64,000 nt of DNA from Sva-07 sp963715825. GTDB taxonomy: Bacteria; Actinomycetota; Acidimicrobiia; Acidimicrobiales; Ilumatobacteraceae. The DNA lies in assembly GCA_963715825.1 (NCBI GenBank), contig CAVQSI010000038.1, forward strand, positions 4,756 to 68,755. The letters run 5' to 3'. Positions 34,509 through 43,032 of this stretch are shown here, one piece after another (positions within the stretch are counted from its first letter, which is position 1; every line of letters starts with the position of its first letter). Under the pieces are notes generated by a model. That model was not told the DNA's origin. It saw only the letters and a program-made list of their open reading frames with translations, and made no database searches. The position numbers and the translations under genes were made by a program.

Positions 34509-35285
34509 TCAGGCGCGCTGGGTGAAGTGCGGGTGACGCTTGTCGAGGAAGGCGCGGAACCCCTCCTGTGCGTCGTCGAGCATCGCGGCGCTCGCCATCT
34601 CCTCCATCGCCACCGCGTAGGCGTCGGGCTGGTCGAGGCCGACCTGCGCGTAGAACGCCCGCTTGCCGAGCGCCTTCGACAACGCGCTACCACGGGTTGC
34701 GCGCCTGACGAGATCGGCGACTGCGGCGTCGAGCTGATCGTCGGGCACCACGCGGTTGACCAACCCCCAGTCGGCAGCGGTGGCCGCATCGATCGGGTCA
34801 CCGGTCAGCGCCATCTCGAGGGCCCGCTTGCGACCGACGTTGCGGGCGACCGCCACCAACGGCGTGTGGCAGAACAACCCACCCTTGCCGCCAGGGATCG
34901 CGAACGCCGCCGACTCCGCGGCGACTGCAAGGTCACACGTCGCCACCAGCTGGCACCCCGCTGCCGTCGCCAGGGCGTGCACCCGCGCCACCACCGGTTG
35001 CGGCAGCGCCTGCACGGTGTCCATCATCTCGGTGCACACGGCGAAGAGGTGCCGCGCTGCGTCGAGGTCGGCGCCGGCCATGTCGCCGAAGTTGTGCCCG
35101 GCGGAGAACACCGGCCCGTTCGCGGCGAGCACGACGCCGAGCGCGTCGGAGCTGCCGACGTCGCGCAGCGCGCCGGTCAACTCGGTCATCACGTCGAGCG
35201 CGAGGGCGTTGCGCTTCTCGGGGCGGTTGAGCGTGATCGTGGTGATGTCGCCGTCGCGGTCGACGAGCAGGTGCGAGTACGTCAT
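34509..35285 (-). CDS. Enoyl-CoA hydratase/isomerase family protein
   Basis: 258 residues. Crotonase fold markers: ITLNRPEKRNALALDVMTEL, the oxyanion loop FSAGHNFGDM, and HALATAAGCQLVATCDLAVA. The second catalytic Glu position after GLFCHTPLVAVARNVG is not obvious, as in ECHDC3-like members, so hydratase activity is uncertain. ATG 35285 gives the normal N-terminus (MTYSHLLVDRDGDI); the longer frame overlaps the divergent neighbour. It is divergent from the F420 oxidoreductase with a 39-bp gap. Confidence 0.9.
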   Translation of the reverse strand: MTYSHLLVDRDGDITTITLNRPEKRNALALDVMTELTGALRDVGSSDALGVVLAANGPVFSAGHNFGDMAGADLDAARHLFAVCTEMMDTVQALPQPVVARVHALATAAGCQLVATCDLAVAAESAAFAIPGGKGGLFCHTPLVAVARNVGRKRALEMALTGDPIDAATAADWGLVNRVVPDDQLDAAVADLVRRATRGSALSKALGKRAFYAQVGLDQPDAYAVAMEEMASAAMLDDAQEGFRAFLDKRHPHFTQRA

Positions 35286-35312
35286 GGATCGAGTCTCGCG
35301 CCCGGCGCGCCG

Positions 35313-35318
35313 TATGGT
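35313..35318 (+). promoter_or_regulatory. -10-like TATGGT, probable leaderless start
   Basis: TATGGT is followed by 6 nt and ATG 35325 of the F420 oxidoreductase; the divergent gap is only 39 bp, so there is no room for a normal leader. Confidence 0.55.
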
Positions 35319-35324
35319 CGCCCC

Positions 35325-36191
35325 ATGAAGTTCGGAATCATGTTCGCCAACACGGGCCACGGCTCGTCACCCGAGGGTGCAACCGCCGTCGCCACCGCTG
35401 CCGAAGCCGGCGGCTTCGAGGCGATCTGGACCGTCGAGCACGTCGTCGTGCCATCGGGCTACGAATCGAAGTATCCCTACGACCCGAGCGGCAAGATGGC
35501 CGGCGGCGCCGAAGAGTTCGACCTGCCCGACCCGCTGATCTGGCTCACGTGGGTCGCGGCGCACACCACGCGCATCAAGTTGGCGACCGGCATTCTGATC
35601 GTGCCGCAGCGCAACCCGGTGATCACGGCCAAGGAGCTGGCGACGCTCGACCACCTCTCCGGTGGGCGCATGGTGCTCGGGGTCGGCGCCGGTTGGCTGG
35701 CCGAGGAGTTCGCGGCGCTCAACGTGTCGTTCAACGACCGCGGCAAGCGCCTCGACGAGTACATCGCGGTGATGCGCGCGCTGTGGTCTGGCGAGAAGAC
35801 GACGTTCTCGGGCGACTTCTTCGACTTCGAACAGTGCATCTCGTTGCCCAGGCCGACCAACGGCACGATCCCGGTGATCGTCGGCGGCCACAGCACCGCA
35901 GCAGCGAAGCGGGCCGGCCGCATCGGCGACGGGTTCTTCCCCGGCAGCGCGTCGGCCACCGAGATCGGCGAGTTGATCACGCTGGTGCGCCAGACCGCCG
36001 AGGACCACGGCCGCGATCCGGCCTCGATCGAGATGATCGCCGGCGCCGGCGCGCCTCCCGGACCGAAGCTCGACGCCCGCATCGAGCAGCTCGCCGAGAT
36101 CGGTGTCACCCACGCGATCGTGCCGACGTTCCGCCCCGACGCCTTGGCCGAGATCGGCGAGTCGCTCAACGCGACCTACGGGCAGGCCTGA
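35325..36191 (+). CDS. LLM-class F420-dependent oxidoreductase (TIGR03619-like)
   Basis: 288 residues. TIM-barrel luciferase-like enzyme: GATAVATAAEAGGFEAIWTVEHVV at the start, HTTRIKLATGILIVPQRNPV, TLDHLSGGRMVLGVGAGWLAEEF, then PVIVGGHSTAAAKRAGRIGDGFF. The combination is that of the TIGR03619 subfamily of F420-dependent enzymes common in actinobacteria; the substrate is unknown. The transcript probably starts at or near the ATG because a -10-like TATGGT lies 6 nt upstream. Confidence 0.9.
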   Translation: MKFGIMFANTGHGSSPEGATAVATAAEAGGFEAIWTVEHVVVPSGYESKYPYDPSGKMAGGAEEFDLPDPLIWLTWVAAHTTRIKLATGILIVPQRNPVITAKELATLDHLSGGRMVLGVGAGWLAEEFAALNVSFNDRGKRLDEYIAVMRALWSGEKTTFSGDFFDFEQCISLPRPTNGTIPVIVGGHSTAAAKRAGRIGDGFFPGSASATEIGELITLVRQTAEDHGRDPASIEMIAGAGAPPGPKLDARIEQLAEIGVTHAIVPTFRPDALAEIGESLNATYGQA

Positions 36192-36213
36192 GCATCGACG
36201 CCTCACCCGCCGA

Positions 36214-36219
36214 TACGGT
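36214..36219 (+). promoter_or_regulatory. -10-like TACGGT, probable leaderless start
   Basis: TACGGT, 6 nt, then ATG 36226; same geometry as the element in front of the upstream oxidoreductase. Confidence 0.45.
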
Positions 36220-36225
36220 GCGGGG

Positions 36226-36870
36226 ATGGCCAGTGACACGATTCCCGCCCGACGCGAGCGCGCCGAACTCTGCGACCTGTTCCTCGAACTCGGCCCCGAC
36301 CAGCCGACGTTGTGTGGCGACTGGACGACGCGTGACCTCGCTGCGCACCTCGTCGTGCGCGAACGGCGGCCCGACGCTGCGATCGGCATCATCGTGTCGA
36401 AGGCCGCCGGCTACACCGACAAGGTGCAGTCCGGCGTCGCGGAAAGCGAGTGGACCGACCTCGTCGACACCGTGCGCTCGGGCCCGCCGATCTGGTCGCC
36501 GACACGGATCGAGAAGATCGACGAACTGGCGAACACCGTCGAGTTCTTCGTGCACCTCGAAGACGTCCGCCGCGCCCAGCCGACCTGGGAGCCACGCCCG
36601 CTCGACGACGACCTCACCGCCACGCTGTACGGCGTGCTCGCCAAGATGGCGAAGCGGCTGGTCAAGAGCTCGCCGGTCGGCATCGTGCTCGAACCCGACG
36701 ACGACCACGAGCCGATCATCGCCAAGCGAGCCGAGCCATCGGTCACGGTGCGTGGTGCGGTCGGCGAACTGGTGATGTTCGTGTACGGACGACAGGCCCA
36801 CAGCCGCGTCGAGTTGTTCGGCGACGACGACTCGGCTGCCGCTGTCACGTCGGCCTCGTTCGGGATCTGA
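36226..36870 (+). CDS. TIGR03085-like putative metal-binding (DinB/mycothiol-type) protein
   Basis: 214 residues. The opening RRERAELCDLFLELGPDQPTL then GDWTTRDLAAHLVVRERRPDA is the four-helix N-terminal signature of the mycothiol-dependent maleylpyruvate isomerase superfamily, where the His of DLAAHLVVRE is a metal ligand. NTVEFFVHLEDVRRAQ provides the second helix motif, as in actinobacterial TIGR03085 proteins. The function is unknown; the superfamily includes thiol-dependent transferases. It is followed 5 bp later by an SDR gene and probably cotranscribed. Confidence 0.85.
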   Translation: MASDTIPARRERAELCDLFLELGPDQPTLCGDWTTRDLAAHLVVRERRPDAAIGIIVSKAAGYTDKVQSGVAESEWTDLVDTVRSGPPIWSPTRIEKIDELANTVEFFVHLEDVRRAQPTWEPRPLDDDLTATLYGVLAKMAKRLVKSSPVGIVLEPDDDHEPIIAKRAEPSVTVRGAVGELVMFVYGRQAHSRVELFGDDDSAAAVTSASFGI

Positions 36871-36875
36871 GCGCC

Positions 36876-37538
36876 ATGGCCTCACGTGACCTGAACGGAA
36901 CCGTCGTTGCCGTCGTCGGCGCCAACGGAGGACTCGGGCGGGCGATCACCGCTGCATTGACCGGCCGGGGCGCGAGCGTGGTGCGCTGCACCCGTTCCGG
37001 CGGGCCCGACAGCGACGTCACGCTGGATCTGCGTGACGGGCGCGCCGGCGATGCACTGGTCGAGCATGTCGCGGCAACGACTGGTCGCCTCGACGGGGTC
37101 GTGGTCGCGGCGGGCATCGTCGCCTTCGGCGACCTGGTCGACACCGACGACGTGGTCATCGAGGAACTGTTCCTCACCAACGCCATGGGCCCGATGTGGC
37201 TGGCCAAGCGCGTGGCCCCCGCTCTGCAGGCGTCCCAGGGCTTCTTCGTCAATCTGTCCGGCGTCGTGGCCGAAACGCCGATGCCCGGGATGGCCGCCTA
37301 CTCGGCGTCGAAAGCAGCGGCAGCGGCGGCTACCGAGGCAATCCGTCGCGAGTTCCGTCGTTCGAAGGTGGCGGTGATCGACGTCCGCCCACCGCACACC
37401 GAGACCGGCCTGGCGACGCGTCCGCTCGCCGGCGCAGCACCGAAGATGCCCGACGGGCTCGATCCGGCGACCGTCGCCGAACGCGTCGTCACCGCGGTCG
37501 AACAGGGCGACTCGGTCGTCGCGTCGACCGACTTCTGA
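36876..37538 (+). CDS. Short-chain dehydrogenase/reductase
   Basis: 220 residues. Gly-rich cofactor motif VVGANGGLGRAI (variant of TGxxxGIG), VVAAGIVAFGD in place of NNAG, and catalytic YSASK with a preceding Ser in NLSGVVAETP. Because the TGxxxGIG is GANGGLG and NNAG is AAGI, it is a divergent member, but the Ser-Tyr-Lys triad is present. NAD(P) preference and substrate are not determined. Starts 5 bp after the TIGR03085-like gene. Confidence 0.9.
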   Translation: MASRDLNGTVVAVVGANGGLGRAITAALTGRGASVVRCTRSGGPDSDVTLDLRDGRAGDALVEHVAATTGRLDGVVVAAGIVAFGDLVDTDDVVIEELFLTNAMGPMWLAKRVAPALQASQGFFVNLSGVVAETPMPGMAAYSASKAAAAAATEAIRREFRRSKVAVIDVRPPHTETGLATRPLAGAAPKMPDGLDPATVAERVVTAVEQGDSVVASTDF

Positions 37539-37563
37539 TCCGGTTGCTCAGTGGCCCGGTTGC

Positions 37564-38163
37564 TCAGGCCGCTGCGAGGTGGGCGCGGACGTGGCGGGTG
37601 AGCACCCGGGCGAGCGCCTCGTCGTCCATGCCGTCGTGCCTGGACAGGTAGTCGAGCGCCTCGAACTGGAACATCACGTCGAGCGCAGCGAGCACCATCT
37701 CCCGGTCGGTGTCGGGCATCGCCGACATCTCGGGGCGGAACTGGGCGGCCAACTGCTCGCGCAGGTAGTCACGGACACGGTCGTAGCCCTCGGCAACGGC
37801 GGGCTCGTTGGCCCGAAGGCGCACGGCGGCACGGGTCAACGGGGCGAGGCGATGGTAGGCGTCGAGTCGGACCGAGATGAGGCGTTCGATCCGGTCGTCG
37901 AGCGGGCCGTCGCCGAGACCCTCGACATCGAAGATCGGCCACATGTCGCCCATGACGCGGGCGATGGCGGACACCATCAGTTCGGTGCGATCCTCGAAAT
38001 AGCGGTACACGGAGCGGTACGAGACACCGGCTCGCTCGGCGATGTCCTCGATCGGTGGTTCGGCTCGGCCTTCGTTGGCCATTTCGATCAGGGCATCGAG
38101 GACGGCATCTTTGTTGCGGTTGCGACGAGCGGTGCGCCCGTCGATGGCATCGACAGTCGGCAT
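37564..38163 (-). CDS. TetR-family transcriptional regulator
   Basis: 199 residues. N-terminal HTH: ALIEMANEGRAEPPIEDIAERAGVSYRSVYRYFEDRTEL, where VSYRSVYRYF is the recognition helix. The C-terminal ligand domain is helical with no recognised subfamily. A TACAAT -10-like hexamer 7 nt before the ATG, inside a TTGTACAA palindrome, suggests a leaderless, self-regulated transcript. Converges with the SDR gene. Confidence 0.92.
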   Translation of the reverse strand: MPTVDAIDGRTARRNRNKDAVLDALIEMANEGRAEPPIEDIAERAGVSYRSVYRYFEDRTELMVSAIARVMGDMWPIFDVEGLGDGPLDDRIERLISVRLDAYHRLAPLTRAAVRLRANEPAVAEGYDRVRDYLREQLAAQFRPEMSAMPDTDREMVLAALDVMFQFEALDYLSRHDGMDDEALARVLTRHVRAHLAAA

Positions 38164-38170
38164 TTAACAG

Positions 38171-38178
38171 ATTGTACA
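38171..38178 (-). promoter_or_regulatory. -10-like TACAAT within TTGTACAA, before tetR
   Basis: On the minus strand TTGTACAAT is followed by 7 nt and ATG 38163. The hexamer differs from TATAAT at one position, and its overlap with an 8-bp palindrome hints at autoregulation. Confidence 0.5.
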
Positions 38179-38205
38179 AGGCCATGAACCCGTGTGGCCC
38201 TCAGG

Positions 38206-38277
38206 TGCCTCCCCAGGGGCTCGAACCCTGAACCAATGGATTAAAAGTCCACTGCTCTACCATTGAGCTAGAGAGGC
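38206..38277 (-). tRNA. tRNA-Lys (anticodon UUU)
   Basis: On the minus strand: acceptor GCCTCTC with GGGAGGC (one wobble), D-arm GCTC-AATGGTA-GAGC, anticodon arm GTGGA-CTTTTAA-TCCAT (anticodon TTT), T-arm CAGGG-TTCGAGC-CCCTG, discriminator A. CCA is not fully encoded. Confidence 0.96.
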
Positions 38278-38559
38278 GGGACCGGCGCGATTCGCAGGAG
38301 AAAACCCGTTGAACCGTCCGCGCCGGATTGCGGTTGGCCATCGTAGGGCCCGCAACCGGGCGCGCCGACCTCGAACGAGCGATGGGCACGGCGGGGACGC
38401 GCACCCGGTGTCAGGAGCGCAGCGTCCCGGTTGCTGACGACCGCCACGATGGGACGGCGGGTCGATCGAGTCGAAGTCGTCGAGCGACGGCTTCCCGACA
38501 TCGTCAGCCCCGTCCGGCGGATCGTCGCCGCGATCTCGTGTCGTGAACGCACAGCTGCG

Positions 38560-38565
38560 TAACCT
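38560..38565 (+). promoter_or_regulatory. -10-like TAACCT, probable leaderless start
   Basis: TAACCT, 8 nt, then ATG 38574 of the thioesterase. Confidence 0.4.
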
Positions 38566-38573
38566 GCGCTCGC

Positions 38574-39026
38574 ATGGCAGACCGCAGTGGCGACGAAGCA
38601 CCGGCCGACTCGGTCATCGAGCCGTCTGTGCCCACCGAGGAGTATGGCGACTTTGCGTTGAAGCGGTTCCTGGGCATGGAACTGTCCGGTGATGAGCCCG
38701 GTGTCGGACTCGCCCATGTCGACGTGGGCGCGGACCATCTCAACCCCAACGGCGTCGTCCACGGCGCGGTGCTGTTTGCGCTCGTCGACACCGCGATGGG
38801 CAAAGCGACGATGAGCGCGCTCGAAGAACCGGGCCGGTACTGCGCCAGCATCGAGGTGTCGCTGCGGTTCATCCGTCCGGCCGTCGCCGGCCGACTCACC
38901 GCCACCGCCAACGTCGTCAAGCGGGGCCGCAGTGTCGTGCACCTCGACGGGCGCATCGTCGGCGACGACCAACGGCTGATCGCCACGGCAGCGGGCACCT
39001 TCGCGATCCTCGGCGGGCAGCCCTGA
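38574..39026 (+). CDS. PaaI/YdiI-type hotdog thioesterase
   Basis: 150 residues. The hotdog fold is signalled by DHLNPNGVVHGAVLFALVDTAMG (HGG-like motif is VHGAV), followed by SIEVSLRFIRPAVAGRLTATA, GRSVVHLDGRIVGDD and a terminal AAGTFAI. Such enzymes hydrolyse aryl- or acyl-CoA thioesters; the substrate is unknown. About 40 N-terminal residues precede the fold. Converges with the dimethylglycine dehydrogenase gene. Confidence 0.9.
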   Translation: MADRSGDEAPADSVIEPSVPTEEYGDFALKRFLGMELSGDEPGVGLAHVDVGADHLNPNGVVHGAVLFALVDTAMGKATMSALEEPGRYCASIEVSLRFIRPAVAGRLTATANVVKRGRSVVHLDGRIVGDDQRLIATAAGTFAILGGQP

Positions 39027-39042
39027 CCGGGCTGCCAAGGCG

Positions 39043-41517
39043 TCACATGTGGACTCGCTCGTTCTTCGGGTCGTACATCGATCGGATCGACGCTCGGGCG
39101 GGGAACCGTTCGCCGGCGACGACGATCTCGAAGCTGCCGTCGCGAACGAGGTCGGCGGTCACACCGTCGGCGTGCTCGACGTAGCCGAACCCCATCGCCC
39201 CGCCGAGCGTGTGCCCGTAGGCGCCTGAGCGGACGTAGCCGACGGGGCGGCCTTCGAGCAGGATCGGCTCCTCGCCGTGGAGCAGCGGGTCGGGATCGGT
39301 GAGCAGGAACTGCACCAAGCGGCTCGTGTACGGCCGCTGCTCGTACTGCGCAAGCAGCGCATCACGTCCGACGAAGCCCCTGCGCTTGTCGAAGTCGACG
39401 GCGAACTTGAGGCCCGCTTCGAGCGGCGAGTCGGAGTTCTCGATGTCGAGGCCGTAGTCGAGTCTGCCCGCCTCGGTACGGGTGCTCTCGAGCGTCGCCA
39501 TCCCGGCGTGGGCAAGACCGTGGGCTGCGCCGACCTCGACGAGCCGGTCGTACACGCCGAGCGCGAACTCGGTCGGCACGAACAGCTCCCAGCCGAGTTC
39601 GCCGACGAAGCTCATGCGCACCGCCAGTGCCCTCGCGTGGTGGAGGTCGATGTCCTGCGCGGTCAGGTAGGGGAACGCGTCGTTCGACAGGTCGGCCGTC
39701 GTGAGCTCGGCCAGCAACGCCCGCGAGTTCGGCCCCTGCACGCTGAGCAGTGCCAAGCCGGACGTGACGTCGGTGACGTAGAGCCGGGCATCGGGCCCCA
39801 CGCCGCGGCGGAGCATGGAGGCGACTCGGCGGTGGAACGCCTCGGCGGCGACCACCTGGAACCGGTCGTCGGCCAGCCGGGTGATCGTGACGTCGGCCAT
39901 CACGCCACCGAGCTCGTTCATCCACTGGGTGTAGACGCAGCGGCCGACCGGCACGGCCACGTCATTGCCCGACAATCGATTGAGCACGGACTCGGCGTCG
40001 GGCCCTTGGACGAGGAACTTCGACATCGACGACATGTCGAAGAACCCGACGGCCCCACGGACCGACCGGTGCTCGGCGGCATGGAACTCGAACCAGTCGG
40101 GGCGTCCGTAGGTGTAGCGGAACGCGATCTCGGCGTCGGGCGGCGCGAAGTACGCCGTGTTCTCCCAACCGGACGACTCGGCGAACCGGGCACCGGCTGC
40201 AGCGAGGCGATCGTGGAGCGGCGAACGACGGACATCACGCGCCGTCGTCGGCTGGGAGTGCGGCCACGATCCGGTGGAGTGGAGCCGTCCGAGCAACTCG
40301 ACGCTGCGCTCGGTGAGGTAGGGCCGGCTGGTCTGCCAGCGCTGGAGGCGGGCGATGTCCACCCCGGTCACGTCGAGCGGGGGCGTTCCGTCGACGATCC
40401 AACTGGCCATGATCGACCCGGCGCCACCGCCGGTGAGGATGCCGAGCGAGTTGAACCCGGCCGCCACGAAGAACCCGTCGAGTTCGGGTGCCTCGCCCAT
40501 CAGGAAGCCGTTGTCGGGCGTGAAGCTCTCCGGGCCCGTGAACAGTTTGCGGACACCGACGTCGGCGAGCCCCGGCAGGATCTCCATCGCGTACTCGAGG
40601 AATGGGGCGAGCCGATCCCAGTCCGACGGGATCTCACCGAAGCTGAAGTCGTCGGGGATCCGGTCGGTCGACCACGGCGCCGCGACCGGCTCGAACAGCC
40701 CGACCATCAGGCCGCCCGTCTCCTCGCGGTAGTAGGCGAACCGATCGGGGTCCTCGAAGATCGGGAGGTCGGGCGAGACACCCTCGAACGGCTCGGTGAT
40801 CAGGTAGGCGTGCTCGATCGCCTGCAGCGGCACCGACACGCCGGCCATCGCGCCGACCTGACGAGCCCACATCCCGGCGCAGTTGACGACGTACTCGGCC
40901 TCGATGCGCCCACCTGCCGTCTCGACGCCGACGACGCGCCCACCTCGCTGGGCAATCCCGGTGACCGGCGCACCCTGGATGATGCGCACGCCGCCCGCCC
41001 GTGCCCCAGCGGCCAGCGACATCGCCACGTTGTACGGGTCGGCGCGCCCTTCGCTCGCAGTGAAGAACCCGCCGAGGACATCGGTGGGGTCGACGTGCGG
41101 CCAGAGATCGGCGACCTCGCGAGCCGAGACCTCCTCGCGATCGATACCCATCAGCCGCAGGAAGTCCGCTTCGCGTCGGAGCTTGTGCAACCGTTCGGTG
41201 TTCGACGCCGTCTGCAGGTAGCCGACGGGACGGAAGCCGGTCGAGAGACCCGTCTCGTCCTCGAGCACGCGGTACAGGTCGGTCGAGTACTTGGTCATCC
41301 ATGCCAGCGTCTCGGTCGTCATGCCTCCGGACACGACCAGCCCGGCCGCGTGCCAGGTCGTGCCCGAGGTGAGCTGGTCGCGCTCGAGCAGCACGACGTC
41401 GGTCCAGCCGAGCTTGGTCAGGTGGTAGGCGACGCTCGTGCCGATCACCCCACCGCCGATGATCACGACTCGTGCTCGGTCGGGAGGGGCGTCGGCGGTC
41501 AGCGTCATGGAGGCCAT
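39043..41517 (-). CDS. FAD-dependent dimethylglycine/sarcosine dehydrogenase with C-terminal GcvT domains
   Basis: About 824 residues. N-terminal FAD-binding Rossmann motif VVIIGGGVIGTSVAYHL, with VLLERDQLTSGTTWHAAGL (the His-containing covalent-FAD-type segment). The C-terminal half is aminomethyltransferase-like: GAVGFFDMSSMSKFLVQGP, SGLALLSVQGPNSRALL, SFVGELGWELFVP, and late SGAYGHTLGGAMGFGYV. It would oxidise an N-methyl amine such as dimethylglycine or sarcosine and pass the methylene to tetrahydrofolate. ATG 41517 or, three codons later, ATG 41508 is the start; the former overlaps head-to-head (CATG) with the divergent membrane protein ATG. Confidence 0.92.
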   Translation of the reverse strand: MASMTLTADAPPDRARVVIIGGGVIGTSVAYHLTKLGWTDVVLLERDQLTSGTTWHAAGLVVSGGMTTETLAWMTKYSTDLYRVLEDETGLSTGFRPVGYLQTASNTERLHKLRREADFLRLMGIDREEVSAREVADLWPHVDPTDVLGGFFTASEGRADPYNVAMSLAAGARAGGVRIIQGAPVTGIAQRGGRVVGVETAGGRIEAEYVVNCAGMWARQVGAMAGVSVPLQAIEHAYLITEPFEGVSPDLPIFEDPDRFAYYREETGGLMVGLFEPVAAPWSTDRIPDDFSFGEIPSDWDRLAPFLEYAMEILPGLADVGVRKLFTGPESFTPDNGFLMGEAPELDGFFVAAGFNSLGILTGGGAGSIMASWIVDGTPPLDVTGVDIARLQRWQTSRPYLTERSVELLGRLHSTGSWPHSQPTTARDVRRSPLHDRLAAAGARFAESSGWENTAYFAPPDAEIAFRYTYGRPDWFEFHAAEHRSVRGAVGFFDMSSMSKFLVQGPDAESVLNRLSGNDVAVPVGRCVYTQWMNELGGVMADVTITRLADDRFQVVAAEAFHRRVASMLRRGVGPDARLYVTDVTSGLALLSVQGPNSRALLAELTTADLSNDAFPYLTAQDIDLHHARALAVRMSFVGELGWELFVPTEFALGVYDRLVEVGAAHGLAHAGMATLESTRTEAGRLDYGLDIENSDSPLEAGLKFAVDFDKRRGFVGRDALLAQYEQRPYTSRLVQFLLTDPDPLLHGEEPILLEGRPVGYVRSGAYGHTLGGAMGFGYVEHADGVTADLVRDGSFEIVVAGERFPARASIRSMYDPKNERVHM

Positions 41518-41997
41518 GTTCGCGCGCTGCGCCGACAAACGGGCCGGTCGATCGGCCGACTTCCTTCGCCTCGCGGTCGCTGCCGTTGTGCTGGTGGCGC
41601 TGCTGATCGTCGAGTGGCTGTTCGGCGACACGCTGGCGGCGTTTGCGTCCGATCTCCTCCGCGGGTTCGACGCCCTGCCCGACTGGTTGCTCACGACGAT
41701 CGTCGTGGGCACCCGGGTCCTCACGGCGCGGCGATCGCTGCGGCGCTCGTGTCGTTGCTGTCGGGCGTGTTCGACGACGACCGCGGCGAGGTCGTGGCCG
41801 TTCCCGACACCGACCTCGGTGCACTCACCTCCGGATGGTTCCCGAGCGCCGTCGGCATCGGCGTGCTGGCTGCAGCGCTCACCGCGGGCGCGCCCTGGCT
41901 GAGCCGACAATGGAGGCGGGCCGGGTGGTTCGCCGGTGCCGTTGCGGTCGTGCTGACCGGCGCGCCGCCCCGGCGTCGACCTGCGTCGATCGCGTAG
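41516..41997 (+). pseudogene. Membrane protein fragment, frameshifted near 41,728
   Basis: Two frames join into one about 160-residue hydrophobic protein: FLRLAVAAVVLVALLIVEWLF and LLRGFDALPDWLLTTIVVG in the first, then AAIAAALVSLLSGVFDDD and VGIGVLAAALTAGAPWL in the second. Total length is one base short of a multiple of three, so one base is missing around GTCCTCACGGCGC. The pattern loosely recalls the N-terminal helices of lysylphosphatidylglycerol-synthase-like actinobacterial proteins; this is uncertain. It stops just before the SCP2 gene and contains that gene's -10 box. Confidence 0.55.
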
Positions 41998-42000
41998 CCT
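41995..42000 (+). promoter_or_regulatory. -10-like TAGCCT, probable leaderless start
   Basis: TAGCCT overlaps the stop of the upstream fragment and is followed by 7 nt and ATG 42008. Confidence 0.4.
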
Positions 42001-42007
42001 TGCGGCG

Positions 42008-42415
42008 ATGGGACGCCACTACGCCGACGCCGAGCAACTCGAGTCCGTCTACAGCACGATGTTCGATGCCGTCGCCGCCGACGACGACGACTCGATGGAC
42101 TCGCTGGTCGACGCACAGATGGTGATCAACTTCCGACTGCACGACCCCGACGCCGACATCTGGGTCGACGGTCGCTCGCGGCCGGTCGCCACGACGTTCG
42201 AGCCGATCGAGGGCGTCGGGGCCACGCTCACGGCCACGTTGAGCGCCGACTCGATGCACGAACTGCTGCTCGGCACCCTGCCGCTCGGCAAGGCGATGCT
42301 GTTCCGCAAGCTGAAGGTGTCGGGTTCGAAATCGAAGGCGATGGGGCTCGAGCCGCTCCTGCACGCCTGCCAGGCGGTGTACCCCGACATCGCCGCCGAC
42401 GCAGAACTCGACTGA
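42008..42415 (+). CDS. SCP2 sterol-binding-domain-like small protein
   Basis: 135 residues. VINFRLHDPDADIWVDGRSRP, then ATLTATLSADSMHELLLGTLPLGKAM and a terminal LLHACQAVYPDI resemble the SCP2 lipid-transfer fold, in which a hydrophobic tunnel binds acyl chains; the LF/GKAMLFRKLKVSG strand pair is typical. No enzyme motif. The following gene, a Ddn-like reductase, starts 27 bp after its stop behind a good Shine-Dalgarno sequence, so the two are likely cotranscribed. Confidence 0.75.
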   Translation: MGRHYADAEQLESVYSTMFDAVAADDDDSMDSLVDAQMVINFRLHDPDADIWVDGRSRPVATTFEPIEGVGATLTATLSADSMHELLLGTLPLGKAMLFRKLKVSGSKSKAMGLEPLLHACQAVYPDIAADAELD

Positions 42416-42442
42416 ACCCGTTGGGCCGACGAAGGAGAACTG

Positions 42443-42961
42443 ATGAGCGTGCTCGATGAGCTCGGCTACGTGCTGAAGCCGGCCAACGCCGCCCAACGGG
42501 TGACGCAACGGATTGCAGCGACCGGCCCGGGTGCGTGGGTGTGCCAGCGCACGCTGTACCCGTTCGACAAGGTGCTCTACAAGCGCACGGGCGGGCGGCG
42601 CACCGTCGCCAGTCTGATGGCGGGCCTGCCGGTGATCATGTTGACCACCACCGGCGCGAAGAGCGGCGAGCCACGTTCGATGCCGCTGGTGGGGATCCCG
42701 ATCGACGGCGACGTCGCGATCATCGGGTCGAACTACGGCCAGCAGCGCACCCCGGGCTGGGTCTACAACCTCCGCGCCGATCCTGCGGCGACCGTGGCGT
42801 ACGGCGACCGGTCGGTCGAGGTCACGGCCAGAGTGGCGGGCGACGACGAGGCCGACCGGGCCTTCGAGGTCGCCGCGACGTTCTACCCCGGCTACGGCAA
42901 GTACCGAGCTCGCGCGAGCCACCGAACGATCAGCGTCTTCATCCTCGAACAACCTGCGTGA
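42443..42961 (+). CDS. Deazaflavin (F420)-dependent nitroreductase-family protein, Ddn-like
   Basis: 172 residues. The split-barrel Ddn family is marked by LPVIMLTTTGAKSGEPRSMPLV, VAIIGSNYGQQRTPGWVYNLRADP and a terminal TFYPGYGKYRARASHRTI. Ddn-type proteins use F420H2 to reduce quinones (and, in mycobacteria, nitroimidazole drugs). AAGGAG lies 5 nt before the ATG. The F420 precursor synthase FbiC is encoded 0.5 kb downstream. Confidence 0.92.
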   Translation: MSVLDELGYVLKPANAAQRVTQRIAATGPGAWVCQRTLYPFDKVLYKRTGGRRTVASLMAGLPVIMLTTTGAKSGEPRSMPLVGIPIDGDVAIIGSNYGQQRTPGWVYNLRADPAATVAYGDRSVEVTARVAGDDEADRAFEVAATFYPGYGKYRARASHRTISVFILEQPA

Positions 42962-42972
42962 GCTCGCGCATC

Positions 42973-43026
42973 GGTGAGTTCTCGGAACGAACCGACTTGG
43001 TTCGTGATCCGAACTCACCCTAGGGT
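42973..43026 (+). promoter_or_regulatory. Nested inverted-repeat operator and promoter of hxlR-fbiC
   Basis: GGTGAGTTC (42973-42981) pairs with GAACTCACC (43011-43019); inside it CGAACC (42988-42993) pairs with GGTTCG (42999-43004), both perfect and sharing one centre. TTGGTT (42997-43002) and TAGGGT (43021-43026) with an 18-bp spacer form a promoter whose -35 lies in the inner dyad. The -10 ends 6 nt before ATG 43033. Fits autoregulation by HxlR. Confidence 0.6.
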
Positions 43027-43032
43027 CGGGCC

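Noticed and set aside
39277..41997. Long plus-strand open frame opposite the dimethylglycine dehydrogenase
   Set aside because: Its composition is the His/Arg/Val-rich pattern of a GC-rich antisense shadow, with no domain motif. Only its last part (from about 41,730) matches a real membrane fragment.
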